Origin: Acidobacteriota bacterium
Lineage (GTDB): Bacteria; Acidobacteriota; Blastocatellia; RBC074
DNA length: 64,000 nt
Direction: 5' to 3'
NCBI GenBank assembly: GCA_018268995.1
Contig: JAFDVL010000087.1
Coordinates: forward strand, 1 to 64,000
A program made the position numbers and the translations under genes. The number at the start of each line of letters is the position of its first letter. Position 1 is the stretch's first letter. A model generated the notes under the pieces. It had not been told where the DNA came from, did not search any database, and saw nothing but the letters and a program-made list of their open reading frames with translations. Of this stretch, positions 50,127 to 58,505 are shown piece after piece.

Positions 50127-50939
50127 ATGAAATTGTACAAACAGGCCATCGGGGTTGCGTTGCTGGCGGTGTTGAGTAGCGGTGCTTTGCTGGCAGGCTA
50201 TGCGCAAACCAAAGCGAAAAAAACAACCGTCAAATCAACTGGCTTCCGCTTCATCTTCAATGGCAAAGACCTGGCTGGCTGGGAAGGCGATCCGAAATAC
50301 TGGACGGTAGAAGATGGCGCGCTGACCGGCACGACCGACGGGACGCTGAAAGCCAACAGCTTCATCGTCTGGCGCGGCGGCACAGTGAAGAATTTTGAGA
50401 TGCGCGTAAAAGTTAAAATCACACAGGGCGGCAATTCCGGTTTGCAATATCGCAGTGTGCCGTTTCCTGGGGCGGGGCCGTATGTGCTGACGGGCTATCA
50501 ATGCGACATCGTAACGACGAAGGATGAGTATGATGGGATGCTCTATGACGAGCGCGGGCGGCGCATTCTGGCGCAATCTGGCACGCGTGTTGTGATTGAT
50601 CCGAACAACGAAAAATGGATTGTCGGTTCGGTCGGTGAAATCAAACATTTCCCGGCTGGAGAATGGCACGAATATCGCGTGCTGGTGCGCGGCAATCATC
50701 ATCAGCATTTTATTGACGGCCATAAAACCGTCGAAGTCTTTGACCACGATCCGAAGGGGCGACGACTGGAAGGATTGCTTGGCGTCCAGGTTCACGTCGG
50801 TCCCGCGATGAAAGTGCAATTCAAGGATTGGCGCTTGAAAGATTTGCCCGAAGTGCCGCTTGTTGCGCCGGAAAAAACACCGATTCCGCCGAATTCGCCC
50901 AAAGTGCCCGTGCAAGGCGCGCCGCAGAAAAAATCGTGA
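50127..50939 (+). CDS. Secreted DUF1080 domain protein (3-keto-disaccharide hydrolase-like)
   Basis: A 270-residue protein. The ATG at 50127 has AGGA eight bases upstream and a signal peptide (AIGVALLAVLSSGALLAGYAQ). The rest is one DUF1080 jelly-roll domain: GFRFIFNGKDLAGWEGDPKYWTVEDGALTG, GGNSGLQYRS, GEWHEYRVLVRGNHHQHFIDG and VQVHVGPAMKVQFKDWRL. Members are concanavalin-like sugar hydrolases or binding proteins; some cleave 3-keto-glycosides. The C-terminus is a proline-rich tail (about 30 residues). It belongs to the plus-strand group with sulfatases and may act in glycan use. Confidence 0.87.
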   Translation: MKLYKQAIGVALLAVLSSGALLAGYAQTKAKKTTVKSTGFRFIFNGKDLAGWEGDPKYWTVEDGALTGTTDGTLKANSFIVWRGGTVKNFEMRVKVKITQGGNSGLQYRSVPFPGAGPYVLTGYQCDIVTTKDEYDGMLYDERGRRILAQSGTRVVIDPNNEKWIVGSVGEIKHFPAGEWHEYRVLVRGNHHQHFIDGHKTVEVFDHDPKGRRLEGLLGVQVHVGPAMKVQFKDWRLKDLPEVPLVAPEKTPIPPNSPKVPVQGAPQKKS

Positions 50940-51077
50940 GCTAATCGGTTTCCTTTTCCACAACGCAGTAATGCCAGTGCTGATCGTTGAATGTTTTGAA
51001 ATCAGGTGAAACGCCCGATTGGCTGATAGGTCGAGCTAAGTGCGATTGCGCATTTTCGGCAATTCGCGGATGGTGAT

Positions 51078-51716
51078 ATGAAACGTTTATTCAAAACGAT
51101 CCTCGCCGTTTTACTCTCAGTGATTCCGAATCCACAGCATCCGCAATATCAAGCGGAAGGGTTACATTTGCGCTGGCGCATCGGGTGGTTGAAAGCGCGT
51201 TGGTGCCTTTTGTCTTACCGCCTGAGAGCATCCGTTGGCGGAACTCGGCTGATGGTGGGCAAACGTTTTTCCGTTCTGGGACGGCTGCGCTTACGCGGAG
51301 CTGGACAAGTGATTTTCGGCGATGATGTCATTATTGGTGCCCTAACCGATATTTTCACGCACGATACCGATGCGACCGTATGGGTCGGGCATCGCAGCTT
51401 TCTTAACGGCGCGCGCATCAGTGCGGTGAAGCTAATTGAAATCGGAGATGATGCCATCATTGCCGATGTGCGAATGATGGATACGGATTTTCATTCCGTC
51501 AGCAAGCGACGACAATTCAAAGATGCGCCGGTTTTGGTGAAGCCCATCCACATCAAAAACAACGTCTGGATTGCGGCTGGCGCGGCGGTCTTAAAAGGTG
51601 TCACGATAGGCGAAAATTCAATGATTGGCTTTGGTTCTGTCGTGGTCAAAGATATTCCGGCCAATGTTGTGGCCAGCGGAAATCCCTGTCAGGAAATTGC
51701 TCCGGTGCGAGAGTGA
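51078..51716 (+). CDS. Left-handed beta-helix (hexapeptide-repeat) acyltransferase
   Basis: A 212-residue protein with hexapeptide repeats: IEIGDDAIIADVRMMDTDFHSV, IHIKNNVWIAAGAAVLKGVTIGENSMIGFGSVVVKDIPANVVASGNP. The HSV region, with His in the loop, is the usual catalytic site of acetyltransferases of the NodL/WbbJ/maltose-acetyltransferase group, which work as trimers on sugars or polysaccharide precursors. The N-terminal 60 residues are basic. It is 138 bases after the DUF1080 gene and convergent with RNase HI, whose stop is four bases away. Substrate unknown. Confidence 0.85.
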   Translation: MKRLFKTILAVLLSVIPNPQHPQYQAEGLHLRWRIGWLKARWCLLSYRLRASVGGTRLMVGKRFSVLGRLRLRGAGQVIFGDDVIIGALTDIFTHDTDATVWVGHRSFLNGARISAVKLIEIGDDAIIADVRMMDTDFHSVSKRRQFKDAPVLVKPIHIKNNVWIAAGAAVLKGVTIGENSMIGFGSVVVKDIPANVVASGNPCQEIAPVRE

Positions 51717-51719
51717 TGC

Positions 51720-52157
51720 TTACTGCAAAAGCTTTTCGATTCGGGATTGCTCGACTTTTCCTTCCATTGCAATCGTGCGGGCGGCTTCATCACAAATTTC
51801 CTGAACTTCATGCCCAGCATGTCCGCGCGTCCATTCCCACTGCACTTTGTGCTGTTTCTTTGCTGCATCCAAACGCTGCCAAAACTCGTGATTAGTTTTG
51901 CGTTTGAACTCCCCTTTCATCGTCTTGATGACGTACTGTGAATCAGAAATGAGCTTTACCTGACAGGGTTCTTTCAGCGCTTCAAGCCCAAGGCAAGCGG
52001 CGATAATTTCGGCTTGTTGATTTGTGCAATTGCCAAGGTATTCACCCAGAATTTTGCGAGCACCGCGATATTCCAAAATTGCGACTGCTGCCGCACGAGT
52101 CTCACCACGACCATTACCGAGGCTGCTACCATCACAAACAATCATTACATGCTTCAT
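51720..52157 (-). CDS. rnhA: Ribonuclease HI family protein
   Basis: A 145-residue RNase H fold. The catalytic carboxylates are visible: Asp9 in VCDGSSLGNG, Glu in TNQQAEIIAACLGLEAL, Asp in ISDSQYVIKTMKG, and the last acidic residue near GHAGHEVQEICDEAAR. It cleaves RNA in RNA-DNA hybrids. The short form without a basic protrusion resembles archaeal or Bacillus-type RNase HI (YpdQ/RnhA-like). It duplicates part of the job of rnhB at 11720. Overlaps nothing, and is tightly convergent with the acyltransferase gene. Confidence 0.88.
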   Translation of the reverse strand: MKHVMIVCDGSSLGNGRGETRAAAVAILEYRGARKILGEYLGNCTNQQAEIIAACLGLEALKEPCQVKLISDSQYVIKTMKGEFKRKTNHEFWQRLDAAKKQHKVQWEWTRGHAGHEVQEICDEAARTIAMEGKVEQSRIEKLLQ

Positions 52158-52437
52158 AAAGTATTTCTAAAAACAGCGTCACGTTACCCAGTGTTTGGGG
52201 AAAACAGCTTGCCAAAATAGAAGATACTGCCTGAAATTAAAACCCGTACGATATTCATCTTGCTTCATGGCGTAAAAAAATCTACTATTCGTGGCGATCC
52301 TTATGTCCGACTCCTCATGTTCACTGGAAACGCCGGCACCAGGTAAATTATCCAGGATGGATGTCTATCTGGCTTTTCTCACTCTTGCTTTCATGCACAG
52401 ATTATGAAGGTAAGGCAACAACTCAATTAGGAGGCTT

Positions 52438-53019
52438 ATGAAACTGCTATCAGTTTTCTGCTTATTGTTCCTTGCGTTAGCCACCCCAGCTTTGGCGGAT
52501 TCCATTACGCTGAAATTTACGGGCCTCTCCATCACCAACCCAGGCGGTCAAACAACTGCGGCTGGAGTGATGGGGACGGATCTCGTAGCCTCAAGTGGCC
52601 CTTTAATGGTTAAAACACCGACTTCATCCATCACGGTCACGGTCGGTCAAAACCCATTTGACACAGTCTGGCTCTTCGTTGCGCCTAATACGCCGTTGGC
52701 TTCGCTTGATGGTTATAAAATCAGCTTTAATACCGAAGCGAATGGTGTTGCAGCCGGAACGGTCACTGCCGCTCTTTCCGTCCGTCCAGATGGAGTAGTG
52801 GTTGCGACAATCTTAAATCCCAACCTGGTGTTTGGAGCGTTGGGTAGATATTTCCAATTATCGTTTTTCATCACACCGAATCCTGTCGGAGTTGGTCCGG
52901 GAAATTACGATATTCAGGCATCTCTTTCTGAAGTCCCTGAGCCGCAAACCGTTGTGCTGTTAGGTCTCGGTCTCTTGGTCGGAGCATATTTCTTACGAAA
53001 TCGCCGCCTGTTCGCTTAA
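52438..53019 (+). CDS. PEP-CTERM sorting-signal protein
   Basis: A 193-residue secreted protein with a strong AGGAGG before the ATG. A signal peptide (LLSVFCLLFLALATPALA) is followed by a beta-rich body and a C-terminal sorting signal: VPEPQTVVLLGLGLLVGAYF, then RNRR. The PEP motif, membrane helix and basic tail mark substrates of exosortase (EpsH/XrtA type), which act with extracellular polysaccharide. The body has no recognised domain. A single-gene transcript, closed by the terminator at 53053. No exosortase gene is in the window. Confidence 0.87.
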   Translation: MKLLSVFCLLFLALATPALADSITLKFTGLSITNPGGQTTAAGVMGTDLVASSGPLMVKTPTSSITVTVGQNPFDTVWLFVAPNTPLASLDGYKISFNTEANGVAAGTVTAALSVRPDGVVVATILNPNLVFGALGRYFQLSFFITPNPVGVGPGNYDIQASLSEVPEPQTVVLLGLGLLVGAYFLRNRRLFA

Positions 53020-53052
53020 TAAATTCAGATTAGTAGTTCGCCAAAAGAGCAA

Positions 53053-53092
53053 ACCGCGTTTGAGAGCATCATACCTCAAACGCGGTATTTTT
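53053..53092 (+). terminator. Strong rho-independent terminator
   Basis: ACCGCGTTTGAG (53053-53064) pairs perfectly with CTCAAACGCGGT (53075-53086), a 12-pair stem with a 10-base loop, followed by ATTTTTC. It ends the PEP-CTERM gene. It may also act on the minus strand for the DUF2721 gene, whose stop lies 45 bases away. Confidence 0.9.
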
Positions 53093-53136
53093 CTGGACAG
53101 CAGGAAGTTCTTTCAAGCTCGGCCCAAGGGAGCGAA

Positions 53137-53649
53137 CTAAGGCAAGTTATTATCCTCTGATCGCTGCCGATAGAGGTCCCGTAATTGCAAAGTGAATTGC
53201 ATTTCAGAATTGACGGATCGCAGCGCCAGTCGGGTTTCTGCAATCAACAGCACTGAGCCATAAAATAGGGTGATTGTGCCTGCAATCCCTAGCGCCGTTG
53301 GAAGCCAATGAAGCTGTTGGATCAGTGCTGTCAATCCAATGCTCACAGTGGCCGCGACCAGTAATCCTAATGAAATATAAAACCCTGTCAGCGCATTCTG
53401 AATAATCCTGCCGCGTCGGGTATGAACTGACAATTGGCGCTCAAACTCAAGACGGCGCTCTTCTGCAAAGACAACGGTTTCGCCAGCAAACATTTCTTCG
53501 GTCAAATGACTCAGTTCACGGACACGATCAACAATGCGCGCCAAACGCATAGAGGTAGACATGATCAATGTGCCACAAGCAGAAATTAACACCGCAGGTG
53601 TAATCATGGCGCTGAGCAAACTAAGTGGATTGTCCATAGTATTCGTCAT
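53137..53649 (-). CDS. DUF2721 membrane protein
   Basis: About 170 residues from the ATG at 53649 (an upstream start at 53694 or an ATG at 53637 are alternatives, none with a good Shine-Dalgarno). Three membrane helices: LSLLSAMITPAVLISACGTLIMS near the N-terminus, and two near residues 95-150 (FYISLGLLVAATVSIGLTAL, TALGIAGTITLFYGSVLLIA). A charged cytoplasmic loop (RLARIVDRVRELS...RRLEFERQL) separates them. This is the DUF2721 pattern. Function unknown. A lone minus-strand gene. Confidence 0.75.
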   Translation of the reverse strand: MTNTMDNPLSLLSAMITPAVLISACGTLIMSTSMRLARIVDRVRELSHLTEEMFAGETVVFAEERRLEFERQLSVHTRRGRIIQNALTGFYISLGLLVAATVSIGLTALIQQLHWLPTALGIAGTITLFYGSVLLIAETRLALRSVNSEMQFTLQLRDLYRQRSEDNNLP

Positions 53650-53879
53650 TTGTCTGTAGTCAGTAGTCACCCGGTATTTGTCCTTGCAATGCAATGGTTA
53701 AGCCTTACGGTCAACAGACGAGTGACCCGTGACAAAATGACCAATGACAAACGACTACGAACGAACGCGCAGTTTCGCATGCTGTGACAAACTTGTGCAA
53801 TCCTGGCGTTAAAGCTAGACTAGCCCGGCATTAATTGCTGCTGCCGCTGAAACTCTGGTAAGGAGATTAAATACCCCCG

Positions 53880-56006
53880 ATGGCTACGAAAGTGAGCGAT
53901 CCCAAAATTGAGTCCCGTGTGAAACTTGACCGTGCAACTTTGCTCGATTTCTATCGCACGATGTATACCTCACGTCGCCTTGATGACAAAGAAATCCAGC
54001 TCAAGCGACAAAATCTGGTTTATTTCCAAATCAGCGCTGCCGGGCACGAAGCAATTCAGGTTGCTGCGGCTTCTGTGCTGCGCCCAGGCTATGACTGGTT
54101 TTATCCATACTATCGTGACCGCGCGTTATGTTTACAACTTGGCATTCCCCCGATTGATCACCTGCTCGCCGCTGTTGCGGCCAAGACTGATCCAAATTCA
54201 GGGGCGCGACAAATGCCAAACCATTGGAGCGATCCACGACTGCATGTAGTGTCACGCTCGTCTGCCACCGGGATGCAATTTTTGCAAGCGGTCGGTGCGG
54301 CTGAAGCGGGCTATCGTTATTCGTTGATCGAAGAAATTCAGGATCGCGCGACGCTTTTTGCCGAAGACGAAGTGGTTTATGTTTCCTCCGGCGATGGAAC
54401 AACCAGTGAAGGCGAATTTTGGGAATCGCTGAACACGGCCTGCAATTTGAAATTGCCTGTGCTGTTCGTGGTTCAGGACAACGGTTATGCCATCTCGACC
54501 CCGGTTGAAGTGCAAACCGCGGGCGGCAGCATTTCGATGCTGGTCGCCGGATTCCCCGATCTGTACATTGAAGAGTGCGATGGCACAGATATTCTGGCCA
54601 GCTATGAGGCAATGGCCCGCGCAGCAAAGCATTGCCGGGATCGCCGTGGCCCTGCTTTAGTACATGCCCATGTTATTCGCCCCTACTCGCATTCACTGTC
54701 TGACGACGAGCAGAATTACCGACCTGAAAAAGAGCGCGAAGCCGAGTCACGTCGCGATCCGATCCGTAAATTAGCCAATCACCTTATCAATAATCGCATC
54801 GCCTCTCGCGCCCAAATCGAACGCATTGAGGCCGAAGTAGACCAAGAAATTAACGAAGCGACAGATCGCGCATTGGCAGTTGGACAACCCGCCAAAGATT
54901 CAGCGGCATTGTATATTTACTCGCCCGATGTTGATCCAACCTCAGCGGATTTCGACACTGAAGATCAAGCAAAATTTCACGGTGGCGAAGGTACGATGGT
55001 TGACCTTATCAACCGTTGTTTGCATGAAGAAATGCGCCGCAATTCGCGCATTGTCGTCCTCGGCGAAGATGTTGCCGATTGCAGTCGCGAAGAAAACCTG
55101 GAATGCGTCAAAGGCAAAGGTGGCGTCTTCAAAGTCACAGCCAATTTGCAGCGCAAGTTTGGCTCTGCACGTGCATTCAATTCTCCGCTGGCCGAAGCCA
55201 ATATCATCGGACGTGCGATGGGCATGGCAACGCGTGGATTGAAACCAGTCGCAGAGATTCAGTTTTTTGATTACATCTGGCCGGCGTACATGCAATTGCA
55301 CAACGAAGTACCGTTGTTGCGTTGGCGATCAAACAATGCGTGGAAATGTCCGATGGTAGTGCGCGTGCCGATTGGCGGCTATCTTAAAGGCGGCGCAATT
55401 TATCACAGCATGTCGGGCGCGAATCTTTTTACAGCGATTCCCGGCTGGCGCGTTGTGATGCCGTCAACTGCGCTTGATGCAAATGGATTGTTGCGTACAG
55501 CAATCCGCTCTGACGATCCGGTCATGTTTCTGGAACATAAACATCTGTACCGCCAAACGTACAACAAGAGTCAATATCCCGATCCGAATTTCATGATCCC
55601 GTTTGGCAAAGCGAAAGTTGTGCGGGAAGGAACAGACATCACTGTTATTACCTACGGCGCGTTGGTACAACGCTCGCTCGTCGCAGCGAAAGAGGCAGCC
55701 AAACAAAATATCAGCGTCGAAGTGATTGACCTACGCAGCTTGAATCCGTACGACTGGCAAGCCATTACCGCAAGCGTAAAGAAAACCAGCCGAGTCATTG
55801 TCGCCTACGAAGATATGATTTCCTGGGGCTACGGCGCAGAAATCGCGGCACGGATTGCCGACGAGTTATTTGAATATCTGGATGCACCCGTCAAACGCGT
55901 TGCCTCGTTAGATTGCTTCGTTGCCTATGCACCCGATGTCGAAGACGCGATTCTGCCGCAAACGGATGATGTGCTGAAAGCGGTAACAGAGTTAGCAAAA
56001 TATTAA
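53880..56006 (+). CDS. Fused E1 alpha/beta subunit of a 2-oxo acid dehydrogenase
   Basis: A 708-residue thiamine-diphosphate enzyme in which E1 alpha (1-355) and E1 beta (365-708) are joined. The alpha part has the ThDP motif GDG (171-173) continuing TTSEGEFWESLNTACNLKL and ending at QDNGYAIS. The beta part has GEDVADCSREENLECVKGKG, SPLAEANIIGRAMGMA and FFDYIWPAYMQLHNE, matching branched-chain or pyruvate/acetoin E1 beta. Fused forms are known, often for 2-oxoisovalerate. No E2 or E3 gene is nearby. AGGAG lies 15 bases before the ATG, which is longer than normal. Confidence 0.9.
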   Translation: MATKVSDPKIESRVKLDRATLLDFYRTMYTSRRLDDKEIQLKRQNLVYFQISAAGHEAIQVAAASVLRPGYDWFYPYYRDRALCLQLGIPPIDHLLAAVAAKTDPNSGARQMPNHWSDPRLHVVSRSSATGMQFLQAVGAAEAGYRYSLIEEIQDRATLFAEDEVVYVSSGDGTTSEGEFWESLNTACNLKLPVLFVVQDNGYAISTPVEVQTAGGSISMLVAGFPDLYIEECDGTDILASYEAMARAAKHCRDRRGPALVHAHVIRPYSHSLSDDEQNYRPEKEREAESRRDPIRKLANHLINNRIASRAQIERIEAEVDQEINEATDRALAVGQPAKDSAALYIYSPDVDPTSADFDTEDQAKFHGGEGTMVDLINRCLHEEMRRNSRIVVLGEDVADCSREENLECVKGKGGVFKVTANLQRKFGSARAFNSPLAEANIIGRAMGMATRGLKPVAEIQFFDYIWPAYMQLHNEVPLLRWRSNNAWKCPMVVRVPIGGYLKGGAIYHSMSGANLFTAIPGWRVVMPSTALDANGLLRTAIRSDDPVMFLEHKHLYRQTYNKSQYPDPNFMIPFGKAKVVREGTDITVITYGALVQRSLVAAKEAAKQNISVEVIDLRSLNPYDWQAITASVKKTSRVIVAYEDMISWGYGAEIAARIADELFEYLDAPVKRVASLDCFVAYAPDVEDAILPQTDDVLKAVTELAKY

Positions 56007-56061
56007 GACTTGGTAGCAAAACAAAGAAGCATTCGCTCTTTGTGGTTCTTCGTGTAAATTT

Positions 56062-56505
56062 GTGGATGAAGTGAACGGCAAACTCATCAGCATCTACATT
56101 GGCGCGCAAAAAGGCGCGGGCAAACAGGCTGTTGTCAGTGCTGAGTTGATGGCCAACGAAGGGCTTAGTGGTGATCATCACGCAGGGTTGAAGCCACATC
56201 GTCAGGTGAGCTTCTTTGCCAATGAAACCTTGCAGGAAATCAATGCGGCAGGCATTGAAGTCACTGCCGAAGAGATAAGCACAAACCTGCTAACCGAAGG
56301 CATTGCAATTGACACGCTGACCGCAGGCACCAGGCTGAAAGTCAGCACGGCGATTATCGAAATTAGCGAGGCACGTATGCCTTGCGGCTCCCTCACAAAA
56401 ATTGACAAACGATTACCCAAAGCAACTTATTTACGGTGTGGGCAATTCGGACGCGTAATCACGGGTGGCGTGATTCACACAGGCGATTCAATCGAAATTC
56501 TCTAA
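56062..56505 (+). CDS. MOSC domain protein
   Basis: A 147-residue stand-alone MOSC domain (molybdenum-cofactor sulfurase C-terminal type). Visible: NEGLSGDHHAG, RQVSFFANETLQEI, EISTNLLTEGIAI and EARMPCGSLTKID with a conserved Cys. Such proteins bind persulfide sulfur or molybdenum cofactor and serve in Moco-dependent detoxification. The frame begins at GTG 56062; GTG at 56071 is an alternative. It is 55 bases after the E1 gene and 18 before the TIM-barrel gene. Confidence 0.85.
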   Translation: MDEVNGKLISIYIGAQKGAGKQAVVSAELMANEGLSGDHHAGLKPHRQVSFFANETLQEINAAGIEVTAEEISTNLLTEGIAIDTLTAGTRLKVSTAIIEISEARMPCGSLTKIDKRLPKATYLRCGQFGRVITGGVIHTGDSIEIL

Positions 56506-56523
56506 CCTATCTCGGAGAGACAA

Positions 56524-57501
56524 ATGAATTCTTTCCCTCGCCGAACGTTTCTCAAAACGCTCACGGCTTCAGTCGTTAGTCCGGCTATCATTCGCTCCTC
56601 AATCTGGGCAGCCAACAGTGCGCCCAAACTCCCCATCGCTTTTTCTACGCTCGGCTGCCCCAAATGGGATTGGAAAACGATTCTGAAAAATGCGGCAGAA
56701 TGGGGATTTTCTGCGATTGAAATGCGCGGTTTACTTGATCAAATGGACCTGCCCAAATCTCCGCAATTCATGGGCGAAAACATCAAAACAAGCCAGCGAG
56801 ATTTGAAAGCACTGGGATTGAAAATTTCCGATCTGGGAGCATCAGCCCGAATGCATGAACCCGATGCAAAAAAACGCGCCGAACAAATGGATGAAGCAAA
56901 ACGTTTTATTGATCTGGCACATAGCATGGACATTGCTTATGTTCGGGTTTTCCCTGATAAATTAGTCCCCGGCGAAGAGCGTCGCATGACCGTTGAGCGG
57001 ATCATTGAAGGAATGCTGGAATTGGGCAAATATGCGCGTGGCAGCGGCGTGGCTGTCATTTTGGAATCGCACGGAGATTTCACCGACTCGCCGACCTTGT
57101 TGCAAATTCTGAAAGGTGCGCAAATGACTTCAACGGGCTTGCTGTGGGATGCACATCACACGTGCGTATTTGGAAAAGAAAACCCCGCAGACACCTTCAA
57201 GTTGCTCGGCAAATTCGTGCGGCACACGCACTTGAAAGACTCGCGTGCGCCGATAGCAGGCGAAAAGGATCGTCGCTATGTGTTAACTGGTGCGGGTGAG
57301 GTGCCCGTCAAAGAAACTGTGCAAACACTCAAAGCAGCAGGCTACAAAGGTTATTATTGTTTGGAATGGGAAAAGCGCTGGCATCCTGAAATTGAGGAAC
57401 CAGAAATCGCCTTTCCACATTATGCACAAACCATTCGCGAGTATTTGACAGAAACTGCCGCAAAACCATCGGAAACAACAAATGGAAAACCCAGCGAATG
57501 A
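56524..57501 (+). CDS. Exported sugar phosphate isomerase/epimerase-like TIM-barrel protein
   Basis: A 325-residue protein with a twin-arginine signal (FPRRTFLKTLTASVVSPAII), so it is exported folded. The AP-endonuclease-2-like TIM barrel follows: AFSTLGCPKWDWKTILKNAAEWGFSAIEMRG, AYVRVFPDKL, VILESHGDFTDSPTLLQIL, LLWDAHHTCVFGKENP, HTHLKDSR and YYCLEWEKRWHPEIEEPE. Metal ligands (Glu, Asp, His, Glu) are in the usual places. The family (xylose isomerase-like, myo-inositol and ketose epimerases) is common in Acidobacteria; the sugar is unknown. Confidence 0.88.
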   Translation: MNSFPRRTFLKTLTASVVSPAIIRSSIWAANSAPKLPIAFSTLGCPKWDWKTILKNAAEWGFSAIEMRGLLDQMDLPKSPQFMGENIKTSQRDLKALGLKISDLGASARMHEPDAKKRAEQMDEAKRFIDLAHSMDIAYVRVFPDKLVPGEERRMTVERIIEGMLELGKYARGSGVAVILESHGDFTDSPTLLQILKGAQMTSTGLLWDAHHTCVFGKENPADTFKLLGKFVRHTHLKDSRAPIAGEKDRRYVLTGAGEVPVKETVQTLKAAGYKGYYCLEWEKRWHPEIEEPEIAFPHYAQTIREYLTETAAKPSETTNGKPSE

Positions 57502-57643
57502 GAACGATCTGAGCCGCCGCGAAGTTATTAGCGCTCAAACCGATGACGATGGCAGAAATGGACAAGCTGCGAGTACACGTCGCCCCCACAAAGCACAGCT
57601 AGAACGGTTCTTCTATCATCATTACGACAGCAGTCGCGTCTAA
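57482..57643 (+). CDS. Possible small protein (53 residues)
   Basis: A frame starts with ATG at 57482, inside the last codons of the preceding gene in another frame, and ends at TAA 57641-57643. It encodes a charged, polar peptide (MENPANENDLSRREV..., ending QLERFFYHHYDSSRV). The overlapping start suggests translational coupling. No family is recognised and no clear Shine-Dalgarno is present. It could be chance, but it fills the otherwise empty gap of 190 bases before the membrane protein gene. Confidence 0.35.
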   Translation: MENPANENDLSRREVISAQTDDDGRNGQAASTRRPHKAQLERFFYHHYDSSRV

Positions 57644-57697
57644 GCCTGACATTTTTTAAGTGAAGTTCGCCCCTCAACCGAACGGAGTCAATATCTT

Positions 57698-58450
57698 ATG
57701 CAACAGCCCGCAATTGTGCGCTGGGAATGGATTGGAGATGGATGGAATCTATTCACTCAACAATGGGGAGCCTGGGTTGTTCACATGCTAGCCTTTGTGC
57801 TGGTTATGCTGATCCCAATCATTCCCTTTTATGCTGTTGCGGTAGCCGCCAGTTTGGCAGCTGCTTCAACGGATCATCCTGAGGGCGCATCTATACTCGT
57901 CTTTTTGATGATGCTGATTATGATCCCACTGGTGATGGCCGCCGCCTCTTTTTTACTGGGCGGGGCATATAAATCAGCAATGAAGCAATTGCGCGGCGAG
58001 CCATTTCGTATTGGCGATTTGTTTTCTGCTGGCGATTGCTTCCTGCGGGTGTGGGGCGTTGTTTTGTTGGTAGCCATTCTGGGAGCAATTGGTGGCATGC
58101 TCTGCATTCTTCCGGCTTTCATCGTGCAAGGGCTTTGTTTTTTCGCCATCCCGCTGGTCGTAGAGCGCAGAATGGGCCCCATAGAGGCTATCCAAGCTAG
58201 TATTGCCGCTACCAAAAAGGATTGGCTCATGTTCACCGTTTTTGCTCTCGTAGTACAGATTATCGCTTCGGCTGGAAGCATTCTTTGCTATGTAGGACTG
58301 TTAGCCAGCTATCCATTGTTATTTACAATCACTTCAGTTGCGTATCGGGATGTTTTTGGTGTGACCGGTGCGAACAGGACGCAATCGTACAATCCACCAC
58401 CGCCCCCTGATTACGGAATGAATCCACCCCCACCTTCCTCGTGGCAATAA
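57698..58450 (+). CDS. Membrane protein with proline-rich tail, tandem copy 1
   Basis: A 250-residue protein with about six membrane helices. The N-terminus starts VRWEWIGDGWNLFTQQWGAWVVHM, then helices follow (MLAFVLVMLIPIIPFYAVAV and others), and an extramembrane tail is rich in proline: PPPPPDYGMNPPPPSSWQ. The middle (EAIQASIAATKKDWLMFTVFALV) resembles DUF4013/YciC-type or glycerophosphodiester-phosphodiesterase membrane domains. Its neighbour at 58506 is a clear paralogue with the same ends. Function unknown. Confidence 0.8.
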   Translation: MQQPAIVRWEWIGDGWNLFTQQWGAWVVHMLAFVLVMLIPIIPFYAVAVAASLAAASTDHPEGASILVFLMMLIMIPLVMAAASFLLGGAYKSAMKQLRGEPFRIGDLFSAGDCFLRVWGVVLLVAILGAIGGMLCILPAFIVQGLCFFAIPLVVERRMGPIEAIQASIAATKKDWLMFTVFALVVQIIASAGSILCYVGLLASYPLLFTITSVAYRDVFGVTGANRTQSYNPPPPPDYGMNPPPPSSWQ

Positions 58451-58505
58451 ACTAACCCGTTCGTAGCCTGACAAGCTGCGATACTTATAAAAAGGAGACT
58501 AACTC

